DNA of 64,000 bases. It comes from Pandoraea fibrosis (GTDB lineage Bacteria > Pseudomonadota > Gammaproteobacteria > Burkholderiales > Burkholderiaceae). Shown in pieces: positions 48,646 to 56,780 of the stretch. A model generated the notes under the pieces. The model was not told the DNA's origin. It ran no database searches and saw only the letters and a program-made list of their open reading frames with translations. The position numbers and the translations under genes were made by a program. The stretch covers positions 1,736,001 through 1,800,000 of the forward strand of contig NZ_CP047385.1 of the NCBI RefSeq assembly GCF_000807775.2. Reading direction: 5' to 3'. Position 1 is the stretch's first letter, and the number at the start of each line of letters is the position of its first letter.

Positions 48646-49598
48646 GCGGTACGAACAAGCATCTGGCCGGAACGCTGGCCGCGCAGAAGGGGGATTTCAT
48701 GACTTCGCCTTCGCCCGTGAGTCCGGCAACGGCGGCGGGCGCGACACGTCGCAAGCGGCGTCGCGAGGGGCCGGGCTCGCGTCTGTGGCGCGCGATGGTG
48801 TGGGGCGCGATGATCTTCTTCCTCGTGAACGTCGGGCTGATGATCGCCACCGTCACGATGAATTCGTTCGCCACCCGCTGGTTCGGCACACCATTGCCCG
48901 AGGGCTTCACGCTGCATTGGTACGCGCAGGCATGGCAGGACTTCCAGCTTGCGCAAGTGCTGTGGGTCACGGTCGAAGTGGTGGGCGCCGTGGTGTTGCT
49001 GTCGATCGCGCTGGGCGTGCCCGCGGCCTATGCGCTGGCGCGCGTGCAGTTCCCCGGCAAGCGGCTCGCGATGCTGGTGTTTCTGCTGCCGATGATGGTG
49101 CCGCCGGTCACCTACGGTATTCCGATGGCGACGGTGCTCTACAAGGTCGGGCTGGGAGGCACGCTCACGGGCGTGATACTCGCGAACCTCGTGCCGTCGT
49201 TGCCGTTCGTGATTCTGGTGATGACACCGTTCATCGAACAGATCGACCCGAATCTCGAAGCGGCTGCCCGCATCTTCGGCGCCAATACGGCGAAGTACTT
49301 CCGTCATGTGTTGCTGCCGCTGCTGGTGCCCGGCATCCTCGCGGCCGGACTGCTGACGCTGGTGCGCACCATCGGCATGTTCGAGCTGACGTTCTTCACG
49401 GCGGGGCCCGACACGCAGACGCTGGTTGTGGCGCTTTACTACGCGGTCTTCTCGACCGGGGTGCGAGCGCCGCAGTCTATCGACGCGATGGCCATGATCT
49501 ACATGGCGATCACGCTGCTGTGGGTGCTCATCGCGCTCCAGTTCGTGAGTCCTACGCAGTTGGTAAGCCGCGTCAAGGAAGCGCCCAAGGGGGAGTAA
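48642..49598 (+). CDS. ABC transporter permease (PotC-like)
   Basis: 318 aa, six membrane segments after a basic cytoplasmic start (RRKRRREGPGSR); EAA-loop EAAARIFGANTAKYFRHVLLPLLVPG (in part). The ATG at 48642 overlaps the previous stop. An in-frame ATG at 48699 has the stronger RBS (AGGGGG, 7 bases), so the protein may be 19 residues shorter. Last gene of the import operon. Confidence 0.9.
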   Translation: MSGTNKHLAGTLAAQKGDFMTSPSPVSPATAAGATRRKRRREGPGSRLWRAMVWGAMIFFLVNVGLMIATVTMNSFATRWFGTPLPEGFTLHWYAQAWQDFQLAQVLWVTVEVVGAVVLLSIALGVPAAYALARVQFPGKRLAMLVFLLPMMVPPVTYGIPMATVLYKVGLGGTLTGVILANLVPSLPFVILVMTPFIEQIDPNLEAAARIFGANTAKYFRHVLLPLLVPGILAAGLLTLVRTIGMFELTFFTAGPDTQTLVVALYYAVFSTGVRAPQSIDAMAMIYMAITLLWVLIALQFVSPTQLVSRVKEAPKGE

Positions 49599-49782
49599 GG
49601 CGCCAGCGGGTGCCGCAAGCCTTCGTCGTCGGAAGGCTCGCGCGGCATCCGCCATTTTGCGATTCCGCCGTATCGCTGGCCCGCCATCGTCGTCAACGAT
49701 CCATTGAGGCGGCACGCACGAGCATGCGTTGTAAAGCGAAGACGGTTGCCCCCGATTGCTGCGCCGCAACGAAAAATATCGT

Positions 49783-49802
49783 TCGAATTCAGGGGAATTC
49801 GA
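49783..49802. repeat. dyad of two EcoRI-type half sites
   Basis: TCGAATTC and GAATTCGA are perfect inverted arms around AGGG. Each half contains the palindrome GAATTC. It lies just upstream of a possible ECF promoter (49804-49829) and 70 bases before the next gene. Confidence 0.4.
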
Positions 49803-49803
49803 T

Positions 49804-49829
49804 GGAATAAGGCGTGGGGGCCAGGCGTT
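49804..49829 (+). promoter_or_regulatory. possible ECF-sigma promoter
   Basis: GGAAT (49804-49808) and CGTT (49826-49829) are 17 bases apart, resembling promoters of many ECF sigma factors (GGAAC-N16/17-CGTT). It would start transcription near 49837, ahead of the small exported protein and the ECF sigma gene. Confidence 0.4.
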
Positions 49830-49871
49830 CTGAGAGTGTCGTCACCGACATTTCACTCAGGAGCCAATGTC

Positions 49872-50264
49872 ATGAACCAACGTCATTCGATGTCCGCCGT
49901 GCTTACCGCTGTCGTGGCCGCTGCCGGTCTCTTCGCTGCTGCCGCCGCCCACGCCCAGACGCCGCTCAAGGCCATGGGCGGCATGCTGGTCGATGGCCAG
50001 AACCGTACCGTCTACACGTTCGACAAGGATGTGGCAGGCAGTGGCAAGAGCACCTGTAATGGCCCGTGTGCCGAAGCCTGGCCGCCGGTGATGGCGGCCC
50101 CCGGCGCCAAGGCCGAAGGTGACTACAGCGTGATCACGCGCGACGACGGCAAGATGCAATGGGCTTACAAGGGCAAGCCGGTCTATCTGTTCACGAAAGA
50201 CGCCGCCCCGGGCGAGATGAAGGGCGACGGCTTCAAGGACGTGTGGCACGTTGTCAAGCCCTGA
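49872..50264 (+). CDS. exported COG4315-type repeat protein
   Basis: 130 aa. Signal peptide about residues 1-29 (LTAVVAAAGLFAAAAAHAQ). The mature part has two related repeats typical of the 'lipoprotein with Yx(FWY)xxD motif' family: GMLVDGQNRTVYTFDKD and MQWAYKGKPVYLFTKDAAPGEMKGDG (in part). CNGPCAEAWPP holds two Cys. No lipobox is present, so it is probably soluble in the periplasm. In related genomes it is found beside ECF sigma/anti-sigma pairs; here these follow 177 bases later. Function unknown. Confidence 0.87.
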   Translation: MNQRHSMSAVLTAVVAAAGLFAAAAAHAQTPLKAMGGMLVDGQNRTVYTFDKDVAGSGKSTCNGPCAEAWPPVMAAPGAKAEGDYSVITRDDGKMQWAYKGKPVYLFTKDAAPGEMKGDGFKDVWHVVKP

Positions 50265-50330
50265 GCGCACGCCTAGGCAGCACTGACGGGGAGCAAGAGG
50301 GTGTTGGCGTTCCGGCCGGCCGCGCGGCGT

Positions 50331-50359
50331 GAGGCAAAGTCGCGGCGGCTCAGTATAAT
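50331..50359 (+). promoter_or_regulatory. probable sigma-70 promoter of the ECF sigma gene
   Basis: Perfect -10 TATAAT at 50354-50359 with a weak -35 (GAGGCA, 50331-50336) at 17 bp. Start near 50366, about 76 bases before the sigma gene. Confidence 0.5.
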
Positions 50360-50441
50360 TTCGCGGCAGGCGCCGGCGGCATTCGCCGGCCATGCCTCGG
50401 ACTGGCTTGCCGCCACGCACCCTCCGCCAGGAAATTTGCCG

Positions 50442-51005
50442 ATGACCGGTCAGGATTTGCCCAGCTTGCTCCCGGGCTTGCTGCCACGCCTCTGGGCGTT
50501 CGCGCTGCGCATTGCGGGCGATCGTCACGATGCCGAGGATCTCGTGCAGCGTGCTTGCGTGCACGCGCTCGAGCGCGTGCATCAATGGCAGCCGGGCACC
50601 TCGGCATTGAGCTGGATGTACAGCATCGTGCATACCACGTGGATCAACGAGATCCGGGCGCGCCGTGTTCGTTCGCGCGGCAGCCTCGCGTGGGACGACG
50701 CCGATGTCGAAGCGATCCCCGATCTTCAGGCGTCGACGCCGGAGGACCTTGCCAGTTATCACCAGGTGTTCGGTGCCGTCGACCGTTTGCCTGAAGCACA
50801 GCGATTCGTGGTGCTGCTGGTCGCTGTGGAGGGGTTGAGCTATCAGGAGGCGGCGCTCGTGCTCGACGTGCCCATCGGCACGGTGATGAGCCGCCTGTCA
50901 CGCGCGCGCCGTACCATCGGCGAGCAGTTTCGCAACGCCGAGGGGCAACCCCGCCGCACCGACGCTGTCGGCCCCGCATCCGGCGCACGTGAGGAGGATG
51001 CGTGA
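50442..51005 (+). CDS. ECF sigma factor
   Basis: 187-aa sigma-70 family regulator. Region 2 is ALRIAGDRHDAEDLVQRACVHALERV (in part) and region 4 LSYQEAALVLDVPIGTVMSRLSRARR (in part). The ATG at 50442 has AGGA 10 bases upstream; the frame is open further upstream without an RBS. It overlaps the anti-sigma gene at its stop. Signal unknown; it may control the exported protein gene just upstream. Confidence 0.92.
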   Translation: MTGQDLPSLLPGLLPRLWAFALRIAGDRHDAEDLVQRACVHALERVHQWQPGTSALSWMYSIVHTTWINEIRARRVRSRGSLAWDDADVEAIPDLQASTPEDLASYHQVFGAVDRLPEAQRFVVLLVAVEGLSYQEAALVLDVPIGTVMSRLSRARRTIGEQFRNAEGQPRRTDAVGPASGAREEDA

Positions 51006-51919
51006 TGAACGAAGACGATATCCGCCTGCTCGCCTACGTCGACAACGAACTCGCCCCGGCCGAGCGTGCCGAAGTGGAAGCGGCCGTGGCTGCCTCGCCG
51101 GCGCTGGCCGATGTGGTGGCCTCACTGCGTGCGTCGCGCCTGCCGTATCGCGAAATGTTCGCTGCTCAAGCCCTGCCCCCCGTTCCCGAAAACCTGAGCG
51201 CCAATCTCGACGCGCTGCTCCGCACACATGCGCAACGTCAGCAGACGGGGACGGTGCTGGCGGGTGAGATGCCGCGAGCGAATGCCCCTGTCGCAAACGA
51301 TGCGCAGGTCGCATCGTCGACGTCGGCGAACGTGCCGGCACCTGGGCGCCGCGTGCGTTCGTGGTGGCTGGCAGCGGCGTTTGCGGCAGGCGTCGCGGTG
51401 AGCGCCGTCACCCTGCCGTTGCTGCCGGGCGTGCTGCAAAAGGCTGGACTGGGCGGCCCGGTGCTGACCGGTGCCGCGACGCCCCCGCCAAAGTCGCCGC
51501 AGGGCGTAACGTGGGTGCGCGCGGCAGCCGAATATCAACAGCTTTATGCGCGCGACACGGTGGCGTCGATCAATGTGGATGCCAGCGACACCGCGCGCAC
51601 GGTGGCCGATATTCAACGCGACGATCAACTCGATATCCGCGTGCCCGATCTGAAGGCGCAGGGACTGACGTTCAAGCGCGTGCAGCGCTTGCGCTGGCAG
51701 GATCGTGCATTGGTGCAGATGGTGTATCTGCCGGAGAAGGGCGACCCGATTGCCCTATGCGTTGTGAAGGATCCGCGCCCCGATCAGGGCGTGGCCGAGC
51801 AGCATATCGACCGCATGGGCGTGCTCACGTGGCGCAAAGGGCAAGTGGGTTACGCGCTGATCGGGGCACCCGGTTCGGTCGATCTGAAGGCCGTGGCGAA
51901 TTCTCTGGCGCAGCTTTAA
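51005..51919 (+). CDS. membrane anti-sigma factor
   Basis: 304 aa. The N-terminal part (DIRLLAYVDNELAPAERAEVEAAVA) is the typical anti-sigma start, without a clear zinc motif. One membrane helix (WWLAAAFAAGVAVSAVTLPLLP) lies near residue 125. The periplasmic C-terminal half has YMVYLPEKGD-like VQMVYLPEKGDPIALCVVKD and VLTWRKGQVGYALIG, as in FecR-free, RskA-like anti-sigma partners of this ECF group. The ATG at 51005 shares its A with the sigma stop; the RBS is GAGGAGG 7 bases before it. It overlaps the convergent LysR gene by 4 bases. Confidence 0.85.
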   Translation: MNEDDIRLLAYVDNELAPAERAEVEAAVAASPALADVVASLRASRLPYREMFAAQALPPVPENLSANLDALLRTHAQRQQTGTVLAGEMPRANAPVANDAQVASSTSANVPAPGRRVRSWWLAAAFAAGVAVSAVTLPLLPGVLQKAGLGGPVLTGAATPPPKSPQGVTWVRAAAEYQQLYARDTVASINVDASDTARTVADIQRDDQLDIRVPDLKAQGLTFKRVQRLRWQDRALVQMVYLPEKGDPIALCVVKDPRPDQGVAEQHIDRMGVLTWRKGQVGYALIGAPGSVDLKAVANSLAQL

Positions 51920-52818
51920 AGCGCCAGAATGTCGGGGAGCAACGGCCGGCTAAGCCGCTGGCTCCACCACTTCAACGCCTCGCCCATGCGCTCGGTGCGC
52001 CACGCCAGCCAGAAGGTCTCCGGCGGGCGTGGTTCCTCGACCTGCAATTCCACCAGCGCACCGCGCTTGAGTTCCGCACACACGCAGGCGCGCGGCAGAA
52101 ATCCGTGCCCCAGCCCTGCCAACTGCGCCGCGATCTTCGCCTGCATGCTGGGCACCGTGATCCGGCGCTGGCCCAGCAACAGCCCCACTGAGCGATCGAC
52201 CAGAGAGCGCGCCCCGTCGCCCACGACGATGGCGGTGTTCTCCAGCAGATCGTCCCGCGTGAGCGTGCGCCCCAGCTTGGTGAACGGATGGGTGGCGCTC
52301 ACGCAGAACGCGAAATCCAGCGTACCGACCGCCACGGCCTTGTAGCCACCGCTGGCCGGTCCTTCCCCGGCGGCCACGACCAGATCGGCGCGGCCTTCGC
52401 GCAACAACTCCCATGTGCCCGTGAGCGTCTCCGTGCCAATGCGCAGGCGCGTGCCGCAGCTCAGGTCTTCGAAGGCGCAGATATCGGGATTGAAGGCGCT
52501 CGTGGGGATCAGCGAATCGTGGACCAGCCGGATTTCCGCCTCGAAACCGGTGGCGATTTGTCGCATGCGCGATTCGAGCTGGTTCGCCGCCGCCAGCAGC
52601 CACCGACCCTCCTTGAGCATCTCTTGCCCCGCGTCGGTGAGCGTGACCCTCGGGCCGTTGCGAACGAATAGGGCAAGGCCGAGCTGATCTTCCAGCTTGG
52701 AGACGGCGTAAGAAATGGTCGACGGCACTTTGTGCAGCCGTTCGGCCGCCGCGGCGAACGAGCCATATCGCGCAATGGCATCGACGATTTCGATGGCTTC
52801 CAGAGACAGCTTGAGCAC
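51916..52818 (-). CDS. LysR-family transcriptional regulator
   Basis: 300 aa. The winged helix-turn-helix is at residues 1-65 (AIARYGSFAAAAERLHKVPSTISYAVSKLEDQLG, in part), and the rest is a periplasmic-binding-like sensor domain. It is divergent from the YcaC-like operon with 230 bases between starts, and a perfect dyad (52840-52860) lies 22 bases before its own start. It is the probable regulator of the eight genes 53049-59049. Confidence 0.92.
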   Translation of the reverse strand: MLKLSLEAIEIVDAIARYGSFAAAAERLHKVPSTISYAVSKLEDQLGLALFVRNGPRVTLTDAGQEMLKEGRWLLAAANQLESRMRQIATGFEAEIRLVHDSLIPTSAFNPDICAFEDLSCGTRLRIGTETLTGTWELLREGRADLVVAAGEGPASGGYKAVAVGTLDFAFCVSATHPFTKLGRTLTRDDLLENTAIVVGDGARSLVDRSVGLLLGQRRITVPSMQAKIAAQLAGLGHGFLPRACVCAELKRGALVELQVEEPRPPETFWLAWRTERMGEALKWWSQRLSRPLLPDILAL

Positions 52819-52839
52819 GGATGAGTCTCCAAAAAGTCG

Positions 52840-52860
52840 ATCATCGAAATTTTCGATGAT
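52840..52860. promoter_or_regulatory. perfect LysR-type operator
   Basis: Arms ATCATCGAAA (52840-52849) and TTTCGATGAT (52851-52860) are perfect inverted repeats around one T. It holds the T-N11-A spacing expected for LysR sites and sits just upstream of the LysR start, so it would be used for autoregulation and for control of the divergent operon. Confidence 0.75.
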
Positions 52861-53048
52861 AAGTCGCTAAAACCTTCAACCTTGCGTGCCTTGATTCCGA
52901 CGAAACTTCTTCCAACGCGGCAGGAAACACAGACGAAAGCATACATGAGCCGCAGAGTTTGATTTAGTGAATTTTATCGAACAGTAAGACGCAATTTTCC
53001 GTTGCTTTTTATCTTTTTTGTCATTTAACGCTATCAAGGAGACTTACC

Positions 53049-53711
53049 ATGGCCCTCAACAAACCCGTCGCCGTCGCCAAGCCCGGTTCGCTGCTGCTCA
53101 CGCCGCAAGACCACACGCTGATCATGATTGACTTCCAGTCGCAGATGGCTTTCGCTACGCACTCCATCGACGCTGTCACGCTGCGCAACAACGCCGCGCT
53201 GGTCGCCAACGCTGCCGCCGGTTTCGGTGTGTCGACCATTCTCACCACCGTGGCCGAAAAGAGCTTCAGCGGCCCGATGTTCGAAGAAGTGACGGCACCG
53301 TTCCCCGGTCAGGCGATGCTCGATCGCACCTCCATGAATACGTGGGAAGACGAAGCCGTGATTCACCGCGTGAACGAGATCGGCAAGTCGCGCATCGTGC
53401 TCGCGGGCTTGTGGACGGGCGTGTGCATCGTGGGCCCGGCCCTCTCGGCGATCGATCAAGGATTCGAGGTGTATGTGATTACCGACGCCAGCGGCGACGT
53501 ATCGACCGAAGCCCACGAGCGCGCCGTCGAGCGCATGGTTCAGGCCGGTGCCCGCCCGATGACGGCATTGCAGTATCTGCTGGAGTTGCAACGTGACTGG
53601 GCGCGCACCGACACGTACGACATGACCACGGGGATTGCGAAGAAGTGGGGCGGTTCTTACGGGATCGGCATCCACTATGCCAAGACGATGTTCAACGCTC
53701 ACGAAGGATAA
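53049..53711 (+). CDS. YcaC-like isochorismatase-family hydrolase
   Basis: 220-aa cysteine hydrolase. The nucleophile is Cys126 in LWTGVCIVGPALSA and the acid Asp28 in IMIDFQ; where many relatives have the third (Lys) residue, the segment LDRTSMNTWED offers Arg93. The stretches VSTILTTVAE and DASGDVSTEAHERAVERMVQAGA resemble E. coli YcaC, an octameric enzyme of unknown substrate. The RBS is AAGGAG 7 bases before the ATG. First gene of the LysR-controlled operon. Confidence 0.88.
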   Translation: MALNKPVAVAKPGSLLLTPQDHTLIMIDFQSQMAFATHSIDAVTLRNNAALVANAAAGFGVSTILTTVAEKSFSGPMFEEVTAPFPGQAMLDRTSMNTWEDEAVIHRVNEIGKSRIVLAGLWTGVCIVGPALSAIDQGFEVYVITDASGDVSTEAHERAVERMVQAGARPMTALQYLLELQRDWARTDTYDMTTGIAKKWGGSYGIGIHYAKTMFNAHEG

Positions 53712-53725
53712 ACCGGAGTAAGACG

Positions 53726-54010
53726 ATGAAGCCCTACCTGCTGTCACTGGCGCTCGGTGTCGTTGTTGGCGTGATCTATGCGCTGTTCCACGTGCGCTCC
53801 CCGGCCCCGCCGGTCGTCGCGCTGGTGGGGCTTCTCGGGATCTTGCTCGGTGAGCAGATCCCGCCCCTGATCAAAGGCTGGGTCAAGCCCGACAGCGTGC
53901 AGACGTCGTGGCTGCGCGAGCAGGTCAAACCGCATGTGTTCGGCGAACTGCCGCAATGCGCCAAGACCGACATCGCAGCGACGACCCCTGCCAAAGAAGA
54001 GCGCACGTAA
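53726..54010 (+). CDS. XapX-domain small membrane protein
   Basis: 94 aa. The first half is two membrane helices (YLLSLALGVVVGVIYALF and PPVVALVGLLGILLGEQIP), the pattern of the XapX domain, originally seen next to xanthosine uptake genes. The second half is a short cytoplasmic tail. It starts 14 bases after the YcaC-like gene. The function of XapX is not known. Confidence 0.85.
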   Translation: MKPYLLSLALGVVVGVIYALFHVRSPAPPVVALVGLLGILLGEQIPPLIKGWVKPDSVQTSWLREQVKPHVFGELPQCAKTDIAATTPAKEERT

Positions 54011-54100
54011 CCCGTGTGCCCGGTGCCGCGCTCGCCATGATGGCGAGCGCCTTGTTCCCAGAACCGAGACGTCCACTCCGCCAAGCCAAGGAAGCCAGAC

Positions 54101-56014
54101 ATGACCGCCACTCACGCCTCGAGCGCTGCTCCCGACGTCATCCTGCACAACGGGCGCTTTACCACGCTGGATCGCACCAATCCCACGGCGAGCGCCGTGG
54201 CCATCAAGGACGGCCGCTTCGTGCGTGTTGGCCGTACCGAAGACGTCCTGCCGCTGGCGGGGAGCGCCACCCGGGTGATCGATCTGAAGGGCAAGCCCGT
54301 GCTGCCCGGCCTGATCGACAACCACCTTCATATCATTCGCGGTGGCCTGAACTTCAATCTGGAATTGCGCTGGGACGGCGTGCGCAGCTTGGCCGACGCG
54401 ATGAGCATGCTCAAACGTCAGGTGGCGATTACGCCCGCACCGCAATGGGTGCGCGTGGTCGGCGGCTTCACCGAGCATCAGTTTGCCGAGAAGCGCCTGC
54501 CGACCATTGCCGAACTCAATGCCGTTGCGCCCGACACGCCGGTCTTCATCCTGCACTTGTATGACCGCGCCTTGCTCAACGGTGCCGCGCTGCGCGCCGT
54601 GGGTTACACGCGCGATACGCCTGCACCCCCGGGGGGCGAGATCGTGCGCGACAGCGCGGGCAATCCTACGGGATTGCTGCTCGCCAAGCCCAATGCTTCC
54701 ATCCTTTACGCCACGCTGGCCAAAGGCCCCAAGCTGCCGTTGGACTATCAGGTCAACTCGACGCGCCACTTCATGCGCGAGCTCAATCGTCTTGGCGTGA
54801 CCGGCGCCATCGATGCGGGCGGCGGCTTCCAGAACTACCCCGAGGACTATCAGGTGATCCAGCAGTTGGCCGATGCCGGTCAACTCACGATTCGCCTCGC
54901 CTACAACCTGTTCACGCAAAAACCGAAGCAGGAGAAGGAAGACTTTCTGAACTGGACGGCGACGTCCAGGTACAAGCAGGGCGACGATTACTTCCGCCAC
55001 AACGGTGCGGGCGAGATGCTGGTGTTTTCCGCCGCCGACTTCGAGGACTTCCGTCAGCCGCGCCCGGACATGGCGCCGGAGATGGAAGGCGAACTCGAAG
55101 AGGTCGTGCGTGTGCTCGCCCAGAACCGCTGGCCGTGGCGTCTGCACGCGACCTATGACGAAACCATCGAGCGGGCGCTCGATGTGTTCGAGAAGGTGAA
55201 TCAGGACACGCCGCTCGAAGGGCTGAACTGGTTCTTCGATCACTGCGAAACGATCTCCGAGACATCGATTGACCGCATTGCGGCACTCGGCGGCGGTATC
55301 GCCGTGCAACACCGGATGGCTTATCAGGGCGAGTACTTCGTCGAGCGTTACGGCGCAGGCGCTGCGCAGGCAACGCCGCCGGTCAAGCGCATGTTGGAGA
55401 AGGGCGTGAATGTGTCGGCCGGCACCGACGCGACGCGCGTGGCGAGCTACAACCCGTGGGTGTCGCTGTCATGGCTGGTCACAGGCAAGACGGTGGGCGG
55501 CATGCAGCTCTATGCGCAGGCCAACTGTGTAGATCGCGAGACGGCTTTGCGCATGTGGACCGAGAAGGTCACGTGGTTCTCGAACGAAGTCGGCAAGAAG
55601 GGCCGCATCGAAGCGGGTCAGTTGGCCGACCTGATCGTGCCGGATCGCGACTTCTTCGGCTGTGCCGAATCGGATATTGCCGACACCACGGCATTGCTCA
55701 CCATGGTCGGCGGCAAGGTGGTCTACGGTGCGGGACCGTTTGCGCCGCTCGACGAAGGCACGCCCCCGGTGGCCATGCCCGACTGGTCGCCCGCACGCAC
55801 TTTCGGCGGTTACGCGGGCTGGGCTGACAAGGAGACGTCGGCACAAGGCACACCGATGCACAAGGCACTGCACAATGCCGCAGCCGCCTGTGCCTGCGCC
55901 AACAACTGCAACGTGCACGGTCACCGGCATGCGACCGCGTGGAGCAGCAAGCTGCCCGTGTCCGATCTGAAGGGCTTCTGGGGTGCGTTGGGCTGCGCGT
56001 GCTGGGCGGTGTGA
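54101..56014 (+). CDS. YtcJ-like amidohydrolase with Cys/His-rich tail
   Basis: 637-aa metal-dependent hydrolase of the amidohydrolase-3 group. The first metal site is His75-x-His77 (LIDNHLHIIRGG); other likely ligands are the His in RLHATYDE and FFDHCET and the Asp in SAGTDATRVASYNPW. The N-terminal beta-sandwich (PDVILHNGRFTTLD) and the C-terminal GRIEAGQLADLIV are typical. The last 45 residues are unusual: CACANNC, HGHRH and GCACW close together, a possible metal or cofactor site. No signal peptide. Substrate unknown. Confidence 0.88.
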   Translation: MTATHASSAAPDVILHNGRFTTLDRTNPTASAVAIKDGRFVRVGRTEDVLPLAGSATRVIDLKGKPVLPGLIDNHLHIIRGGLNFNLELRWDGVRSLADAMSMLKRQVAITPAPQWVRVVGGFTEHQFAEKRLPTIAELNAVAPDTPVFILHLYDRALLNGAALRAVGYTRDTPAPPGGEIVRDSAGNPTGLLLAKPNASILYATLAKGPKLPLDYQVNSTRHFMRELNRLGVTGAIDAGGGFQNYPEDYQVIQQLADAGQLTIRLAYNLFTQKPKQEKEDFLNWTATSRYKQGDDYFRHNGAGEMLVFSAADFEDFRQPRPDMAPEMEGELEEVVRVLAQNRWPWRLHATYDETIERALDVFEKVNQDTPLEGLNWFFDHCETISETSIDRIAALGGGIAVQHRMAYQGEYFVERYGAGAAQATPPVKRMLEKGVNVSAGTDATRVASYNPWVSLSWLVTGKTVGGMQLYAQANCVDRETALRMWTEKVTWFSNEVGKKGRIEAGQLADLIVPDRDFFGCAESDIADTTALLTMVGGKVVYGAGPFAPLDEGTPPVAMPDWSPARTFGGYAGWADKETSAQGTPMHKALHNAAAACACANNCNVHGHRHATAWSSKLPVSDLKGFWGALGCACWAV

Positions 56015-56016
56015 CG

Positions 56017-56430
56017 ATGAACACGCGAATCATGACGCGCTGGCAACCCGCGCCCGCACTTCGGTGGATCGCGCTGCTGTTGTTGTGCGCCGCCTATTTG
56101 CAGGGCGGCCTGGACAAGGCGAACGATTTCAACGCCGCAATCGCCGAGATGCAGCACTTCGGCGTCTCGCCTGCGGCGCCGATGGCGGTTGCCGTCATCG
56201 TGCTCGAGTTGGGCGCCTCGGTGCTCATCCTCACCGGCTTTTACCGGTGGCTGGGTGCCCTGGCGCTGGCGGGGTTCACGTTGTTCGCCACTTTCGTGGC
56301 GCTACGTTTCTGGGAGATGCCGCAGCCCGAGCGCTTCATGGCCGAGAACGCATTCTTCGAGCATCTCGGTTTGGTCGGTGGCTTTTTGTTGGTGGCATGG
56401 CACGATTGGAAGGCCCGTGCGGATGCCTGA
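56017..56430 (+). CDS. DoxX-family membrane protein
   Basis: 137 aa with four membrane helices (ALRWIALLLLCAAYLQGGLDKA, in part; APMAVAVIVLELGASVLILTG; LGALALAGFTLFATFVAL; LGLVGGFLLVAWHDW). DoxX relatives act in thiosulfate or thiol redox at the membrane, but most are untested. It starts 2 bases after the amidohydrolase stop. Confidence 0.85.
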   Translation: MNTRIMTRWQPAPALRWIALLLLCAAYLQGGLDKANDFNAAIAEMQHFGVSPAAPMAVAVIVLELGASVLILTGFYRWLGALALAGFTLFATFVALRFWEMPQPERFMAENAFFEHLGLVGGFLLVAWHDWKARADA

Positions 56431-56447
56431 ACGATCGAGAAATTTTC

Positions 56448-56765
56448 ATGACACCTATGACGACCCCCATTCAGGTACAAGACAATCCGGCGAAGCACCG
56501 CTTCGAGTATTCGGTGCAAGGCGAACATGCCGTCGCGATCTATTCGATGGAAGGCAACGTCATCACGTTCATTCACACGCTTGTGCCCGACGCGTTGCGT
56601 GGCCAAGGCATCGCCACGAAGCTGGTGCTCGCGGGGCTGGCCTCGGCACGGGAGCGTGGTTTGCGCGTCATTCCGCAGTGCCCAGTGTTTGCGGCCTATA
56701 TGCGCGCACATCCCGAGACGCACGACTTGCTGGCCGATGAAGGCCGCGCTTTGCTCGGTCTGTAA
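56448..56765 (+). CDS. small GNAT-like acetyltransferase (COG2388 type)
   Basis: 105 aa, the short N-acetyltransferase form. The acetyl-CoA loop is RGQGIATKL, followed by VIPQCPVFAAYMRAHPE, diagnostic of the COG2388 group. These proteins are single-domain and of unknown substrate. Starts 17 bases after DoxX; an in-frame ATG at 56457 is possible. Confidence 0.85.
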   Translation: MTPMTTPIQVQDNPAKHRFEYSVQGEHAVAIYSMEGNVITFIHTLVPDALRGQGIATKLVLAGLASARERGLRVIPQCPVFAAYMRAHPETHDLLADEGRALLGL

Positions 56766-56780
56766 CGACATGGAGCCGTC

